DNA of 64,000 nucleotides from Candidatus Poribacteria bacterium (GCA_022394775.1 JAGFCB010000038.1:44619-108618); one strand, 5' to 3'; shown: positions 9,950-18,861, numbered from the stretch's first letter. Translations and numbers: made by a program. The notes: generated from the letters alone by a model not told the origin.

Positions 9950-10741
9950 ATGAAAAGGTTATTTTGTTTTGCTTGTACTCTGGTGCTAACTTTCACGGGG
10001 TACACTTTTGGACAAGATGTCGCTGTTTTTTATGACGCGGCGGTTGAAAATGGTGGCGGTTTGGCGGTCCCGAACCCGAATCAGTTAGCAGAAATGATCG
10101 TGGAAGAACTTGAAGAGAGAAAGTTAACTGCTGAAATAGTGGATAGCGACGAATTAGCGGCGTATATGAAGGCGAACCCACAGGGTATCTATATCATCAC
10201 GCAAGGGAATACACCGGGCACGATTTTTAAGAAGGAAGGCAAGAAAGATCTTGTCTATACATGGTTGAGAGATGGTGGGATCGGTGGATTCATCGGGGAT
10301 TACGCGTTCTACTATTATTGGGATAAAGGCGCGCGTGTTACGGCTGCGGGTGCTGGACAGCAGAGCGTGTTTGGTGCTACCGTCACAAATGGCACGGTTT
10401 CGCAAGTCAGCCCGACGGATCTTGGGAAGGAGTATATCCCTTCTCTGAAAAAATGGAGTTCAAATCGCGCATCAGGTCTCGCTGTTTTAAAGGCGAACGA
10501 TTTTAAATATGAAAGTTACGCCGATGACGGTGTAAACGCGGATCCGATTGCTTATCAGACAAAGGACATGAAGGGATGGTTTATCAATTTCCATACTTCG
10601 TGTTGCGGTACAGCGATACCCCCAAATCCGCAGATCGCTAAGGAATACGCGGAACTTATTTCAAACCGTTTTGCAACGGCGAAAGCGGTAGATCCGACTG
10701 GTAAAATCAGCGTTGTTTGGGGACGACTCAAATCAGATTGA
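9950..10741 (+). CDS. exported protein of unknown function, paralogue 1 of 3
   Basis: A signal peptide (MKRLFCFACTLVLTFTGYTFG) is followed by about 240 residues. The start VAVFYDAAVENGGG and QLAEMIVEELEERKL suggest a Rossmann- or flavodoxin-like or class I glutamine-amidotransferase-like fold (ThuA-type proteins look similar), but I cannot assign a family. The C-terminal tail GKISVVWGRLKSD closely matches those of the next two genes (KISTTWGALKANR, KLPSLWGDIKTRR). It is the most diverged of the three: it lacks the WGxGGRNE block and has FHTSCCGTAIPPNP instead. AGGAGG precedes the ATG. A terminator-like hairpin downstream suggests separate transcription from the other two. Confidence 0.7.
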   Translation: MKRLFCFACTLVLTFTGYTFGQDVAVFYDAAVENGGGLAVPNPNQLAEMIVEELEERKLTAEIVDSDELAAYMKANPQGIYIITQGNTPGTIFKKEGKKDLVYTWLRDGGIGGFIGDYAFYYYWDKGARVTAAGAGQQSVFGATVTNGTVSQVSPTDLGKEYIPSLKKWSSNRASGLAVLKANDFKYESYADDGVNADPIAYQTKDMKGWFINFHTSCCGTAIPPNPQIAKEYAELISNRFATAKAVDPTGKISVVWGRLKSD

Positions 10742-10776
10742 TCGTAGAACTATCAATTTATCTTGTAGTAATATGT

Positions 10777-10807
10777 GGGCAGGCACAAGACCTGCCCCTA
10801 CTTTTTT
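10777..10807 (+). terminator. rho-independent terminator-like hairpin
   Basis: GGGCAGG (10777-10783) pairs with CCTGCCC (10791-10797), with a T-run (CTTTTTT) starting at 10801. It lies about 35 bases after the stop of paralogue 1. Confidence 0.6.
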
Positions 10808-10903
10808 CGATAGTGTTCCCAAGTGAACCCCGCTAGCGAGAAAATTATGTAAGTCAATTTACAGATAATTTTTCCACCTATTCGCGAGAAATTAAATTTT
10901 TGC

Positions 10904-10932
10904 TTGACAAATTTTTTAGGAAAAGGTAAGAT
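10904..10932 (+). promoter_or_regulatory. putative sigma70 promoter for paralogues 2 and 3
   Basis: TTGACA (10904-10909), 17-base spacer, TAAGAT (10927-10932). The predicted 5' leader of about 170 bases before the ATG at 11110 is long for this window. Confidence 0.55.
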
Positions 10933-11109
10933 ATGGGCATTAACTAACAGGCATACGCAAAACGTTTGCAACAAAATAGCGTTGGCATCGTTTTGTAGTA
11001 TAGATACATTTATAAGTTGTAGGACGTTCTTCGCAATGTCCGTATTTCACAAGTGGGGTTTGATGCAGCAAACCTTTCACACTTGACACCCAAATATAGG
11101 AGATTTTCC

Positions 11110-11943
11110 ATGAGACTATCTATGATTGTTGCGAGCGTGCTATGCGCAGCTGCTCTCGCGCTTTTGGTACCTACTGCTGATGCTGTGAACAAAGTAGACA
11201 TTTTCATCTATACAGATACAGTGCAGTGGATTGACCAAGGGTCAGCGAAGAAAGAAGCCGAAATTCTGGCGGAGGAGATCAAAGGAAAGAACGGCATCGG
11301 TGAAGTGATTCTCCACGGACCAGCGAAGGAAGTTGAAGCCTGGACGAAAAAACATGCCGTTGATAACGGGCATCACATCATCGTTATGTTCGGTGATATT
11401 CCACCTGAAATTTACGATGCCGGTAAAGACAAGAAGAAGGATACGCTCGCTGAGGACTTTCTTGATGCTGGCAATACGTTCTCAAACAGTGCAGACTATT
11501 TTTTCTGGGGACAAGGCGGCCGGAATGAAGCCAATGGACTCCAAAATATGATGGACATCCCGGATATCGTTCAATGGGATGACAACACTGCGATGAAGGT
11601 GACGGCAGAAGGTAAGAAAATAACGCCTACCTTGAAAGACTATGCGACTGACCGTCCGTTCCACCTTGACCAACTCGATGGCGATTGGGTCCTGGAAGTC
11701 GCTTTTGCGACAGAAACCGGAAAAGGCAAAGGCGCAGCACGTTGTGACCCCTGTATCGTCCATAATACGAAAACAAACGGGCGCCTTATCCAAGTTTACC
11801 AAACCGCTGGTCAGGCTGATCCGAAAGGTCTCGTTATTTCTGAAATTATTCTCAATTACTATGTTGAAGCAGTTGGCGCGCTTGACGTCGACCCACAAGA
11901 TAAACTTCCCAGTTTATGGGGAGATATTAAAACCAGGAGGTAA
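11110..11943 (+). CDS. exported protein of unknown function, paralogue 2 of 3
   Basis: The ORF track starts at 11053. The ATG at 11110 has AGGAG eight bases upstream and begins a clean signal peptide (MRLSMIVASVLCAAALALLV, ending in ADA). The mature part has the pattern ADYFFWGQGGRNEANGLQ, MMDIPDIVQWDDNT, DRPFHLDQLDGDWVLEV and a terminal SLWGDIKTRR, all shared with the next gene. The fold looks like an alpha/beta sandwich beginning with VDIFIYTDTVQWID. I do not recognise the family. Its stop is 6 bases from the next ATG, and the AGGAGG site of the next gene overlaps this gene's last codons, so the two are translationally linked. Confidence 0.75.
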   Translation: MRLSMIVASVLCAAALALLVPTADAVNKVDIFIYTDTVQWIDQGSAKKEAEILAEEIKGKNGIGEVILHGPAKEVEAWTKKHAVDNGHHIIVMFGDIPPEIYDAGKDKKKDTLAEDFLDAGNTFSNSADYFFWGQGGRNEANGLQNMMDIPDIVQWDDNTAMKVTAEGKKITPTLKDYATDRPFHLDQLDGDWVLEVAFATETGKGKGAARCDPCIVHNTKTNGRLIQVYQTAGQADPKGLVISEIILNYYVEAVGALDVDPQDKLPSLWGDIKTRR

Positions 11944-11949
11944 CGCTTA

Positions 11950-12753
11950 ATGCGTACAATTTTTCTTTCACTCACGCTTATTGCGTTAATGGCATTTACC
12001 TTAACATCCGTATTTGCTGCCGGTGAAGTCGCGATTTACACTGGAACGACGCAATGGATTGACAAAGGTGCTGCCGATGAACAGGCACAGATCTGTGTCG
12101 ATATGCTTAATGATGCCGGTATCTCTAACTTTTGGCTCGATAGCGATGGCGATATGGATGCCTTAGCCGATTGGATGAAAGATGTTACAGGCGATCAAGG
12201 CTTAGATATCTGTGTTCTCTATGGCGATCTTCCACCGACCCTTTATCCGGATGGCAATGCTCAACCGGACGGTTCTGTCGGTGAAACTTTCATCGAAACC
12301 ACTGATGGCGACGCGTTTATCAACCACGCCGATTACATGTTCTGGGGCTTAGGCGGCAGAAACGAAGTCGGTGGTTTACAGAATATGATGGATATTGAGG
12401 GTATTACCATGTGGGACGATAATACCCCATGTGTTGTTACCTCTGAAGGTAAATCCATCTCACCGAGTTTACCTGACATTCAATCTGACCGTCCTTTCCA
12501 CATTGATGAACTGGATGGCGATTGGGAAGTCGAAGTCTCCCTTGCACAAAACGATGCCGGCACCCGTGCGGATCCGATTATCGTTCGCGACGGAAACCTC
12601 GGTAGACTCATTCCAGTGATACAGACAGCAGGCGGAACCGAACCGAAAGGTGCGGTCGCTGCTGAAATTATTATCTGGCTCATGTCGACGACACCGGTTG
12701 AACCCGAAGGCAAGATCTCCACAACATGGGGTGCCTTGAAAGCAAACCGGTAG
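11950..12753 (+). CDS. exported protein of unknown function, paralogue 3 of 3
   Basis: Signal peptide MRTIFLSLTLIALMAFTLTS, then a mature domain clearly homologous to paralogue 2: VAIYTGTTQWIDKGAADEQA, ADYMFWGLGGRNEVGGLQ, DRPFHIDELDGDWEVEV and KISTTWGALKANR. The position and spacing of the shared blocks suggest a duplication. The conserved acidic and tryptophan positions could form a ligand or metal site, but no known catalytic motif is visible. It is followed by a 15-bp perfect inverted repeat that probably ends the transcript. All three paralogues are exported, so they presumably act in the periplasm or outside the cell. Confidence 0.75.
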   Translation: MRTIFLSLTLIALMAFTLTSVFAAGEVAIYTGTTQWIDKGAADEQAQICVDMLNDAGISNFWLDSDGDMDALADWMKDVTGDQGLDICVLYGDLPPTLYPDGNAQPDGSVGETFIETTDGDAFINHADYMFWGLGGRNEVGGLQNMMDIEGITMWDDNTPCVVTSEGKSISPSLPDIQSDRPFHIDELDGDWEVEVSLAQNDAGTRADPIIVRDGNLGRLIPVIQTAGGTEPKGAVAAEIIIWLMSTTPVEPEGKISTTWGALKANR

Positions 12754-12770
12754 ATCTAACCTACAGTTCC

Positions 12771-12821
12771 AACATTCCCTTTGTAGATGCCCTTCAAAAC
12801 GCGTTTTACAAAGGGAATGTT
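12771..12821. terminator. 15-bp perfect inverted repeat after the paralogue trio
   Basis: AACATTCCCTTTGTA (12771-12785) and TACAAAGGGAATGTT (12807-12821), with an inner palindrome AAAACGCGTTTT at 12796. There is no T-run after the outer arm. It is either a termination or mRNA-stability structure or an operator for the lipoprotein gene that follows. Confidence 0.45.
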
Positions 12822-12857
12822 CAATTATACACAAACCTACCAGCTAAAAAACCAAAA

Positions 12858-13727
12858 ATGAAATTTAGCAAACTCGGTTACCTGTTTACACTTTTCACCC
12901 TTTCATTGTTGGTATTTGCCTGCCACGATCCTGTAGAATCACCGCTTGTTGGTAACCTACCGCTCGAAACGATCACAACCCCGAAAGATAACGCAGTCAT
13001 GGTTTATGTGCCGGCGGGTGATTTTCTGATGGGGACGAATGATGAAGATATGGAAGACTTCAAAGAGTTTTTCCCGCTCCGCGATCCCGTCCGGTATGAT
13101 AACGAACGTCCGCAACGCACCGTCTATGTCGATGCCTTTTATATTGACAAATTTGAGGTGACAAACCAACAGTATAAACAATTTCTTGCTGAGAGCGGTT
13201 ATGAACCCCAACACTATTTAGACTATGATCCGCATGATGCGCCGGATTTCCCTGCGGCTGTCTTAGCGTGGGAAGATGCCGCTGCCTATGCAAATTGGGC
13301 AGGTAAAAGATTGCCTACGGAGGCAGAATGGGAAAAAGCGGCACGCGGCACAGACGGACGGCACTGGCCCTGGGGTAACGAATGGGACGACACAAAACTC
13401 AGTGGAAACGACGGCACGGGATTACGAGATGGGTACCGAGAAACCGCGCCTGTCGGACAATTTCCACAAGGCGCGAGTCCTTACGGTGTCCACGATATGG
13501 CAGGGAATCTTTGGGAATGGGTAGCAGATTGGTATGATCCGAACTATTACCGTAACGCCCCGAATGTCAATCCGACGGGACCTGAGGCGGGTGATGGCCA
13601 TGTTCTAAGAGGTGGTGGCTGGGCGGAGAATCATGACTTCACGCGCTGTGCAAGTCGTCTGGGTGGAAATCCCGGCTCACTTATACGTGGGTTCCGCTGC
13701 GCAATGGACGCGCCTTTAGCAGATTAA
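12858..13727 (+). CDS. SUMF1/FGE-like domain lipoprotein
   Basis: The ORF track starts at 12726 inside the previous gene. The ATG at 12858 begins a lipoprotein signal (GYLFTLFTLSLLVFAC, lipobox VFAC). The rest is a full formylglycine-generating-enzyme (SUMF1) fold: MVYVPAGDFLMGTN, VDAFYIDKFEVTNQQY, GKRLPTEAEWEKAARG, WPWGNEWD, YGVHDMAGNLWEWVADW and VLRGGGWAENHDFTRC. Real FGE carries two active-site cysteines in the region after GGS. Here only the one in TRCASR is present and the earlier one is absent, so sulfatase activation is doubtful. Many bacterial proteins use this fold for other roles. It is probably anchored in the outer or inner membrane, facing the periplasm. Confidence 0.85.
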   Translation: MKFSKLGYLFTLFTLSLLVFACHDPVESPLVGNLPLETITTPKDNAVMVYVPAGDFLMGTNDEDMEDFKEFFPLRDPVRYDNERPQRTVYVDAFYIDKFEVTNQQYKQFLAESGYEPQHYLDYDPHDAPDFPAAVLAWEDAAAYANWAGKRLPTEAEWEKAARGTDGRHWPWGNEWDDTKLSGNDGTGLRDGYRETAPVGQFPQGASPYGVHDMAGNLWEWVADWYDPNYYRNAPNVNPTGPEAGDGHVLRGGGWAENHDFTRCASRLGGNPGSLIRGFRCAMDAPLAD

Positions 13728-14255
13728 ATCCATCCGATTACCATCCGGAACCGCAAGCCCTCACCTTTTGGTAATTTCAGATTTTCCCATGGATATTAAC
13801 AGTTATCTTCCCTGTCGAATTTTTGGTAGTCCCGTTCAACCCAACCTACGACTGAACCCTGAAACTGGCTGATGAGTGCTTATCACTGATAACCAATTAT
13901 TTGACATTTGTGTCCGTACTATGCTATACTTCTTTAAAAATAATGTCGGTTTGACGTAATAGCGATTCCCTTGACCCACATACAGTAGATTTGTATAATA
14001 GATAAACCGAACCAGCACATGTGCACTCCAACTCATCTGGGAATATCTGCTAAACATCGGTATTGCTGTTGCGCATCTGAAACCTCTGGTGGAAGTAACA
14101 TATCAAGGTGATACGCATCGCAATTCGGTGGCACTGAAACAGAGTCGAATCGACGGACCGCATACAGAACTAACGAAACTAAAAACCGCATACAGTGATA
14201 CAACAGAGGTCTATCAACAGATGGTTCTCTGGTTGAGGAGTTATACAAAGAACTT
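13728..14255. other. 528-base intergenic region with promoter and possible ORF
   Basis: It holds a good sigma70 promoter (13901-13930) and, in its last 255 bases, an open frame without ATG that ends in an ATGA overlap with the next gene (listed separately). The first 150 bases show no repeat or gene that I can recognise. Confidence 0.5.
13901..13930 (+). promoter_or_regulatory. putative sigma70 promoter
   Basis: TTGACA (13901-13906), 18-base spacer, TATACT (13925-13930). The next annotated ATG is at 14256, so the leader would be about 320 bases and would include the open frame at 14002. Confidence 0.6.
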
Positions 14256-14259
14256 ATGA
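14002..14259 (+). pseudogene. possible unannotated or decayed ORF upstream of the PQQ gene
   Basis: After a TAG at 13999 the frame stays open for 85 codons and reads ...QLIWEYLLNIGIAVAHLKP, VEVTYQGDTHRNSVALKQS and KTAYSDTTEVYQQMVLWLRS. It ends in TGA overlapping the next gene's ATG (ATGA, 14256-14259), the same coupling seen in operons here. There is no ATG except late in the frame; a GTG precedes EVTYQGD but lacks a Shine-Dalgarno site. It is therefore either a small gene with an unusual start or the 3' remnant of a broken gene. I do not recognise the family. Confidence 0.35.
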
Positions 14260-15575
14260 AGCAGCTTACATACCTATTCATTGTCCTGTTTGCTATAGTA
14301 GCGATGCAGGTGCATCTCGCGAGTGCCGATGAATGGCCCCAATGGCGGGGTGAAAATCGCGAAGGCGTTTGGCACGAATCCGGCATCATTGAAACATTTG
14401 AGGGGCCAGAAGTCCCGATCCGGTGGCGCGTGCCTATCGGTAGTGGTTATAGCGGGCCGAGCGTCGTTGATGGACGTGTATATGTCACTGATAGACTCAC
14501 AAAACCGAAACAGGTTGAACGCGTTCACTGCTTTGACTGGGAAACTGGGGATAAACTCTGGTCTTATACTTACGATTGTGTATACAAAATCGACTATACA
14601 GCGGGCCCCCGTGCGAATGTTACAATCCATGAGGGGCTCGCTTATGCGTTAGGTGCGATGGGACATTTGCACTGTTTTGACGCTGTTACCGGTGATGTCA
14701 AATGGAAAAAGGATCTCAATGCCGAGTATAACATCAATATGCCGATCTGGGGTATCGCGTGTGCCCCAGTTGTTGAGGGTGAAAACCTTATCGTTCAAAT
14801 CGGCGGAAAACCTGATGCCTGTATCGTCGCATTCGACAGGAAAACGGGTGAGGAAAAATGGAAAGCGTTAGACGACAACGCCTCTTACTCAGCACCGATT
14901 GTGATCACACAGGCAGGTCAACGCGTCTTAATCTGTTGGACGGGTGCTAACATCGCTGCCCTTGATCCACAAACAGGAAGTGTCCACTGGCTTTATCCGT
15001 TCCCACCGGAAAGTTTTGAGATTGCGATTGCTACGCCTATTGTCAATCAGAATGAATTGTTTGTTACTGAATTTCGTCAGGGATCTCTTCTCTTGAAGCT
15101 GCCAACAGATGCATTAAAAGCAGAACGTATCTGGCATCGGAAAGGAAAAAACGAACAGAATACCGATGCGCTTCAGACGACAATGTCAACACCTGTACGC
15201 CTTGGCGATTACATTTACGGTGTGGATAGTTACGGCGAACTCCGCTGTCTGGATGCGCGAAATGGTGATCGGGTTTGGGAGGATCTTTCTGCAGTTCGGA
15301 AAGCCCGCTGGAGCAATATCCATCTCGTTAGACACCCTGCTGCAGCGGATAACAAAGTCTGGATGTTCAATGAACACGGCGAACTCCTCATCACAGAACT
15401 CTCTCCTGAAGGGCTTAATATTATCAGCCGCGCCAAATTAATTGAACCGACGCGCGATCAATTGAACCGCAGAGGCGGCGTTACGTGGGCACACCCAGCG
15501 TTTGCCTATAAACACGTTTTTGCCAGAAACGACAAAGAACTCGTTTGCGCAAACTTAGCGAAAACCGAAAAATAA
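14256..15575 (+). CDS. exported PQQ-type beta-propeller protein
   Basis: Signal peptide (MKQLTYLFIVLFAIVAM, ending LASA), then a WPQWRG motif and repeated propeller blades such as VERVHCFDWETGDKLWSY, HCFDAVTGDVKWKKDL, VAFDRKTGEEKWKA and RCLDARNGDRVWEDL. These are the signature of PQQ-like (BamB/quinoprotein) propellers. At 439 residues it is a single-domain protein without the dehydrogenase metal site, so it is probably a periplasmic scaffold or ligand-binding propeller. A similar gene follows at 18893. An MITE-like element lies just after its stop. Confidence 0.88.
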   Translation: MKQLTYLFIVLFAIVAMQVHLASADEWPQWRGENREGVWHESGIIETFEGPEVPIRWRVPIGSGYSGPSVVDGRVYVTDRLTKPKQVERVHCFDWETGDKLWSYTYDCVYKIDYTAGPRANVTIHEGLAYALGAMGHLHCFDAVTGDVKWKKDLNAEYNINMPIWGIACAPVVEGENLIVQIGGKPDACIVAFDRKTGEEKWKALDDNASYSAPIVITQAGQRVLICWTGANIAALDPQTGSVHWLYPFPPESFEIAIATPIVNQNELFVTEFRQGSLLLKLPTDALKAERIWHRKGKNEQNTDALQTTMSTPVRLGDYIYGVDSYGELRCLDARNGDRVWEDLSAVRKARWSNIHLVRHPAAADNKVWMFNEHGELLITELSPEGLNIISRAKLIEPTRDQLNRRGGVTWAHPAFAYKHVFARNDKELVCANLAKTEK

Positions 15576-15577
15576 AC

Positions 15578-15668
15578 AGGACTTACGCAGCGTTTGCTGG
15601 CGACGTGTTTTTGCTGCGGGTATTTTCCTTAGAAACCTCGCCAGCGGTGTGCGAGACGTAGGGACTCA
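15578..15668. repeat. MITE-like element, copy 2 (inverted, degenerate right end)
   Basis: The intact left end AGGACTTACGCA (15578-15589) and the core, read on the minus strand, match copies 1 and 3 (GCTGGCGAGGTTTC, AATACCC, AGCAAAAAC). The right end GACGTAGGGACTCAC has diverged. Its orientation is opposite to copy 3, so the two flank the M16 peptidase gene. Confidence 0.6.
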
Positions 15669-15718
15669 CCATCAAATTGCATAAATCGTAATAAAATGAA
15701 CCCACGGAGGCTAAAATA

Positions 15719-18712
15719 TTGGAAACGATCCGGATGCCGGAGGTAGACTTACGCCTTGGCGAACAAATTGATGGCTTTGAAGTCAAAGCCGTCACACCTA
15801 TCGACGAACTACGCGCAGTGACAATTGAATTGGCGCATCAACACAGCGGTGCCCGTCTACTACATCTCTATACGGAAGATACCGAAAATCTTTTCTCTAT
15901 TAATTTCCCGACCCCACCATCGGATGATACCGGTGTCCCCCATATTCTTGAACACGCCGTCTTAGCAGGATCACAAAAATTTCCGGTGAAAGAACCGTTT
16001 TTTGAGATGATTAAAATGAGCATGGCGACGTTTATCAACGCCATGACAAGCTCAGATTTCACCTGCTATCCGGTGTCAAGCAACGTGAAAAAAGACCTTT
16101 TCAATTTAGCGGAAGTCTATTTTGATGCAGTTTTCCATCCATTATTAACCGAAAACACTTTCAAACGCGAAGGGCACCACCTCGCCCCCGCTGATCCCGC
16201 TAATCCGACAGGCGATTTAAAAATAACAGGTATCGTCTATAACGAGATGAAAGGTGCATTTTCGGATCCAGAAGCCCGTTTATTCCGATCAGTGATGAGA
16301 CAACTCCTCCCAGATACGCTTTACGCCTGCGAATCCGGTGGCGATCCAGATGCCATCCCGGACTTGACTTATGCACAGCTGAAAGGGTTTCACGAAACCT
16401 ATTATCACCCAAGCAACGGTTATTTCATTCTTTACGGAGACATTCCAACGCGTGATTATCTCGCCTTCCTCGCGGACAAGTTAGATAAAATCCCGAAGAA
16501 TGCGGCGAGTACCGCGCTACGTCCATTGCGTCCGGAGGCCACACACCAACCGAGGTGGAACGCGCCCCAGACTGTAACGGACACTTATCCTGTTGGCGTG
16601 GACGAACCACTGAAAGAAAAGACTTACTTGATGCTCAGTTGGCTCACAGGGGACGCGACCAGCCCGGAAGAGGTGGTTCTGGCGCGCATTATGAGTCTTA
16701 TCCTACTCGGCAATGAAGCCGCCCCGCTCCGTAAGGCGATTATCGATGCCAAACTCGGTGCTGACATCGCCTTCTCCGGCGCGAGTTCTATCGGACCAGG
16801 TGCTACTTTTTATCTTGCACTCAAAGGGAGTGAAGCGGATCGTATCGAAACGTTCACGCAACTTGTCACCGATACGCTCACACAGATTGTGGATTCAGAG
16901 ATTGATAGCGAAAAAGTGGAAGCGGCATTCCAGCAAGCAACTTATCACTATCAAGAAGTCGCGTCAATGTTCCCACTCCGCATGCTCTACCGCGTCATTG
17001 AGGGTTGGATCTACGAAAAGGATTCAGATACCTTTCTAAAGATGGGTAAAACGCTGGATGATGTGCGTCAGCAGTGGTTGGAAAATCCTTCGATTTTCAA
17101 CGATCTGATTCGTGAGAAGCTTATCGAAAACCCCCATCGTTTGACCAATATTCTATCTCCTGATCGCGATATGCAAGCAAAAATGGATGCCGAACTCGCT
17201 GAACGGATGAAAGAGACACGCGCACAATTCACGGATGAAGAGGTGGCTCGGATTGCCGCTGATGCTGCCGAACTGGAACGTCTTAATGGCGTACCTAACC
17301 CACCGGAAGCACTCGCGAAGCTGCCACAACTCCAAGTTAGCGATCTCCCCAAAAAACCGAAACATATTCCAACAACGGTTGAGGATGTCGGCGGACAGAG
17401 TCTGCTGCGGAACGCTGTTTTTGCTAACGGTATTAACTACCTTATTCTGAATTTCAATTTACAAGGGTTCCCGGAGCATCTCTGGAGTTATCTACCGAGA
17501 TACGCTGAAGCTATCAGCAAACTCGGTGCCGCTGATATGAGTTATGAAGAGATGGCACAACGGACATCCTCAGTCACCGGTGGCATTGGATGCTCACCGT
17601 GGTTTTCTACACACGCGTTGGATCCAAATCGTTCCATGCAGAGCATATCTTTTCACCTGAAAGCACTTGATGAGAAAATGGATGCTGCGTTGGATGTCCT
17701 GCACGATCTGCTTTTTGCTGTGAACCCACGCGATACGGAACGCCTCCGAGACGTACTAACGCAAGCCGTTGCAGAATATCAGACAGACATGATTCATGAC
17801 GGCTCCAGTACGGCAATTCATCATGCTTCACGTGGACTTTCAGCGAACGCACATCTCGCTGAAATCATTTACGGGCTGCCGCAACTCCGCAATAGCGAAA
17901 AACTTCTCAACGATTTTGACGAACTTAATGCCGATCTTATGGGTCATATAGAGGAGATACGCGATTTTCTGCTAACCCGTGGACGAGTGACCGCCAGTTT
18001 TACTGGTTCAGATGCCACTTTTGAAACGACGCGAACTCAGCTCGGTAACTGGCTTGACGCAATGCGGGACGAACCTGTTACTTCAGGATCAATTGCGTTC
18101 CAGCAATTTGAGACACCACCGAGGGAGGGCTTGGCGGGGCCGATTCAGATTGCGCACTGCGCGCACGTAATGCCGGCACCCCATTATTCGCATCCAGATT
18201 CAACGCTGCTGACGATCGGTGCGCATCTCATTCGGCTCGATTATATACTGAGTGAAATCCGCTTTAAAGGCAATGCTTACGGTGCGAGATTCACCTATAG
18301 CCCGTCCGATGCGGTATTGTCCCAAGCCTCGTATCGCGACCCACATGTCGCACGCACGATCAATGTTTTCGAGCAGACGGTTGACTACGTTAAACAGGTG
18401 GAATGGACACAGATAGACATAGACCGTGCGATTATCGCTACGGCAAAAGATGGCGAGAAACCGATCCGTCCGAGTCAAGCGGCAAGCAGCGCACTCAGTC
18501 AACATCTCGTTGGACAGACGCTCGAGATGCGGGAAGAACGCTACGCGCAACTCCGCCAAGCAACCCCGACTGAGGTGAAACGTGCGATGCTTGAACTCTT
18601 GGAAGGGAACGGAGATAAAGCAGCGGTCTGTGCTGTTTCCAGTCGCGAGAAACTCGAAGCAGCGAACTGTGAACTGGCACAGCCTCTTGTTATTGAAGAT
18701 ATTTTAAGTTAA
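15719..18712 (+). CDS. M16 family metallopeptidase, presequence-protease (PreP) type
   Basis: A 997-residue zinc peptidase of the M16C/PreP kind, which degrades short peptides inside a closed chamber. The inverted zinc motif HxxEH appears as HILEHAVLAGSQKFP, with the distal Glu in KITGIVYNEMKGAFSDPE. The conserved FPVKEPFFEM and the long linker between the two M16 halves (about 480-560) are present. The start is a TTG at 15719 with GGAGG eight bases upstream; the first ATG is five codons later. No signal peptide is visible, so it is likely cytoplasmic. It lies between two PQQ-propeller genes and is flanked by inverted copies of the MITE-like element. Confidence 0.92.
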   Translation: METIRMPEVDLRLGEQIDGFEVKAVTPIDELRAVTIELAHQHSGARLLHLYTEDTENLFSINFPTPPSDDTGVPHILEHAVLAGSQKFPVKEPFFEMIKMSMATFINAMTSSDFTCYPVSSNVKKDLFNLAEVYFDAVFHPLLTENTFKREGHHLAPADPANPTGDLKITGIVYNEMKGAFSDPEARLFRSVMRQLLPDTLYACESGGDPDAIPDLTYAQLKGFHETYYHPSNGYFILYGDIPTRDYLAFLADKLDKIPKNAASTALRPLRPEATHQPRWNAPQTVTDTYPVGVDEPLKEKTYLMLSWLTGDATSPEEVVLARIMSLILLGNEAAPLRKAIIDAKLGADIAFSGASSIGPGATFYLALKGSEADRIETFTQLVTDTLTQIVDSEIDSEKVEAAFQQATYHYQEVASMFPLRMLYRVIEGWIYEKDSDTFLKMGKTLDDVRQQWLENPSIFNDLIREKLIENPHRLTNILSPDRDMQAKMDAELAERMKETRAQFTDEEVARIAADAAELERLNGVPNPPEALAKLPQLQVSDLPKKPKHIPTTVEDVGGQSLLRNAVFANGINYLILNFNLQGFPEHLWSYLPRYAEAISKLGAADMSYEEMAQRTSSVTGGIGCSPWFSTHALDPNRSMQSISFHLKALDEKMDAALDVLHDLLFAVNPRDTERLRDVLTQAVAEYQTDMIHDGSSTAIHHASRGLSANAHLAEIIYGLPQLRNSEKLLNDFDELNADLMGHIEEIRDFLLTRGRVTASFTGSDATFETTRTQLGNWLDAMRDEPVTSGSIAFQQFETPPREGLAGPIQIAHCAHVMPAPHYSHPDSTLLTIGAHLIRLDYILSEIRFKGNAYGARFTYSPSDAVLSQASYRDPHVARTINVFEQTVDYVKQVEWTQIDIDRAIIATAKDGEKPIRPSQAASSALSQHLVGQTLEMREERYAQLRQATPTEVKRAMLELLEGNGDKAAVCAVSSREKLEAANCELAQPLVIEDILS

Positions 18713-18749
18713 ACCTGTTTGGACACACGTCTTCACCATCCTTACAATC

Positions 18750-18861
18750 AGGACTTACGCATTTCTCTATGATAATCTACGTATTATGCGCACTGCTGGC
18801 GGGGTTGAAACCCTGCAGAAATACCCAAGCAAAAACCCAGCAAAGGGGGCTGCGTAAGTCC
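18750..18861. repeat. MITE-like element, copy 3
   Basis: AGGACTTACGCA (18750-18761) and TGCGTAAGTCC (18851-18861) bound 112 bases with the shared core CTGGCGGGGTTGAAACCCTG, AGAAATACCC, AGCAAAAACCC. It has the same orientation as copy 1 and ends about 30 bases before the next gene's start. Confidence 0.75.

Larger units (their letters stand above)
10742..11109. other. intergenic region between paralogues 1 and 2
   Basis: A 368-base AT-rich spacer. It contains the terminator-like hairpin at 10777 and a promoter (TTGACA 10904, TAAGAT 10927). The predicted leader from there to the ATG at 11110 is about 170 bases. I see no coding signal and no convincing riboswitch fold. Confidence 0.5.
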
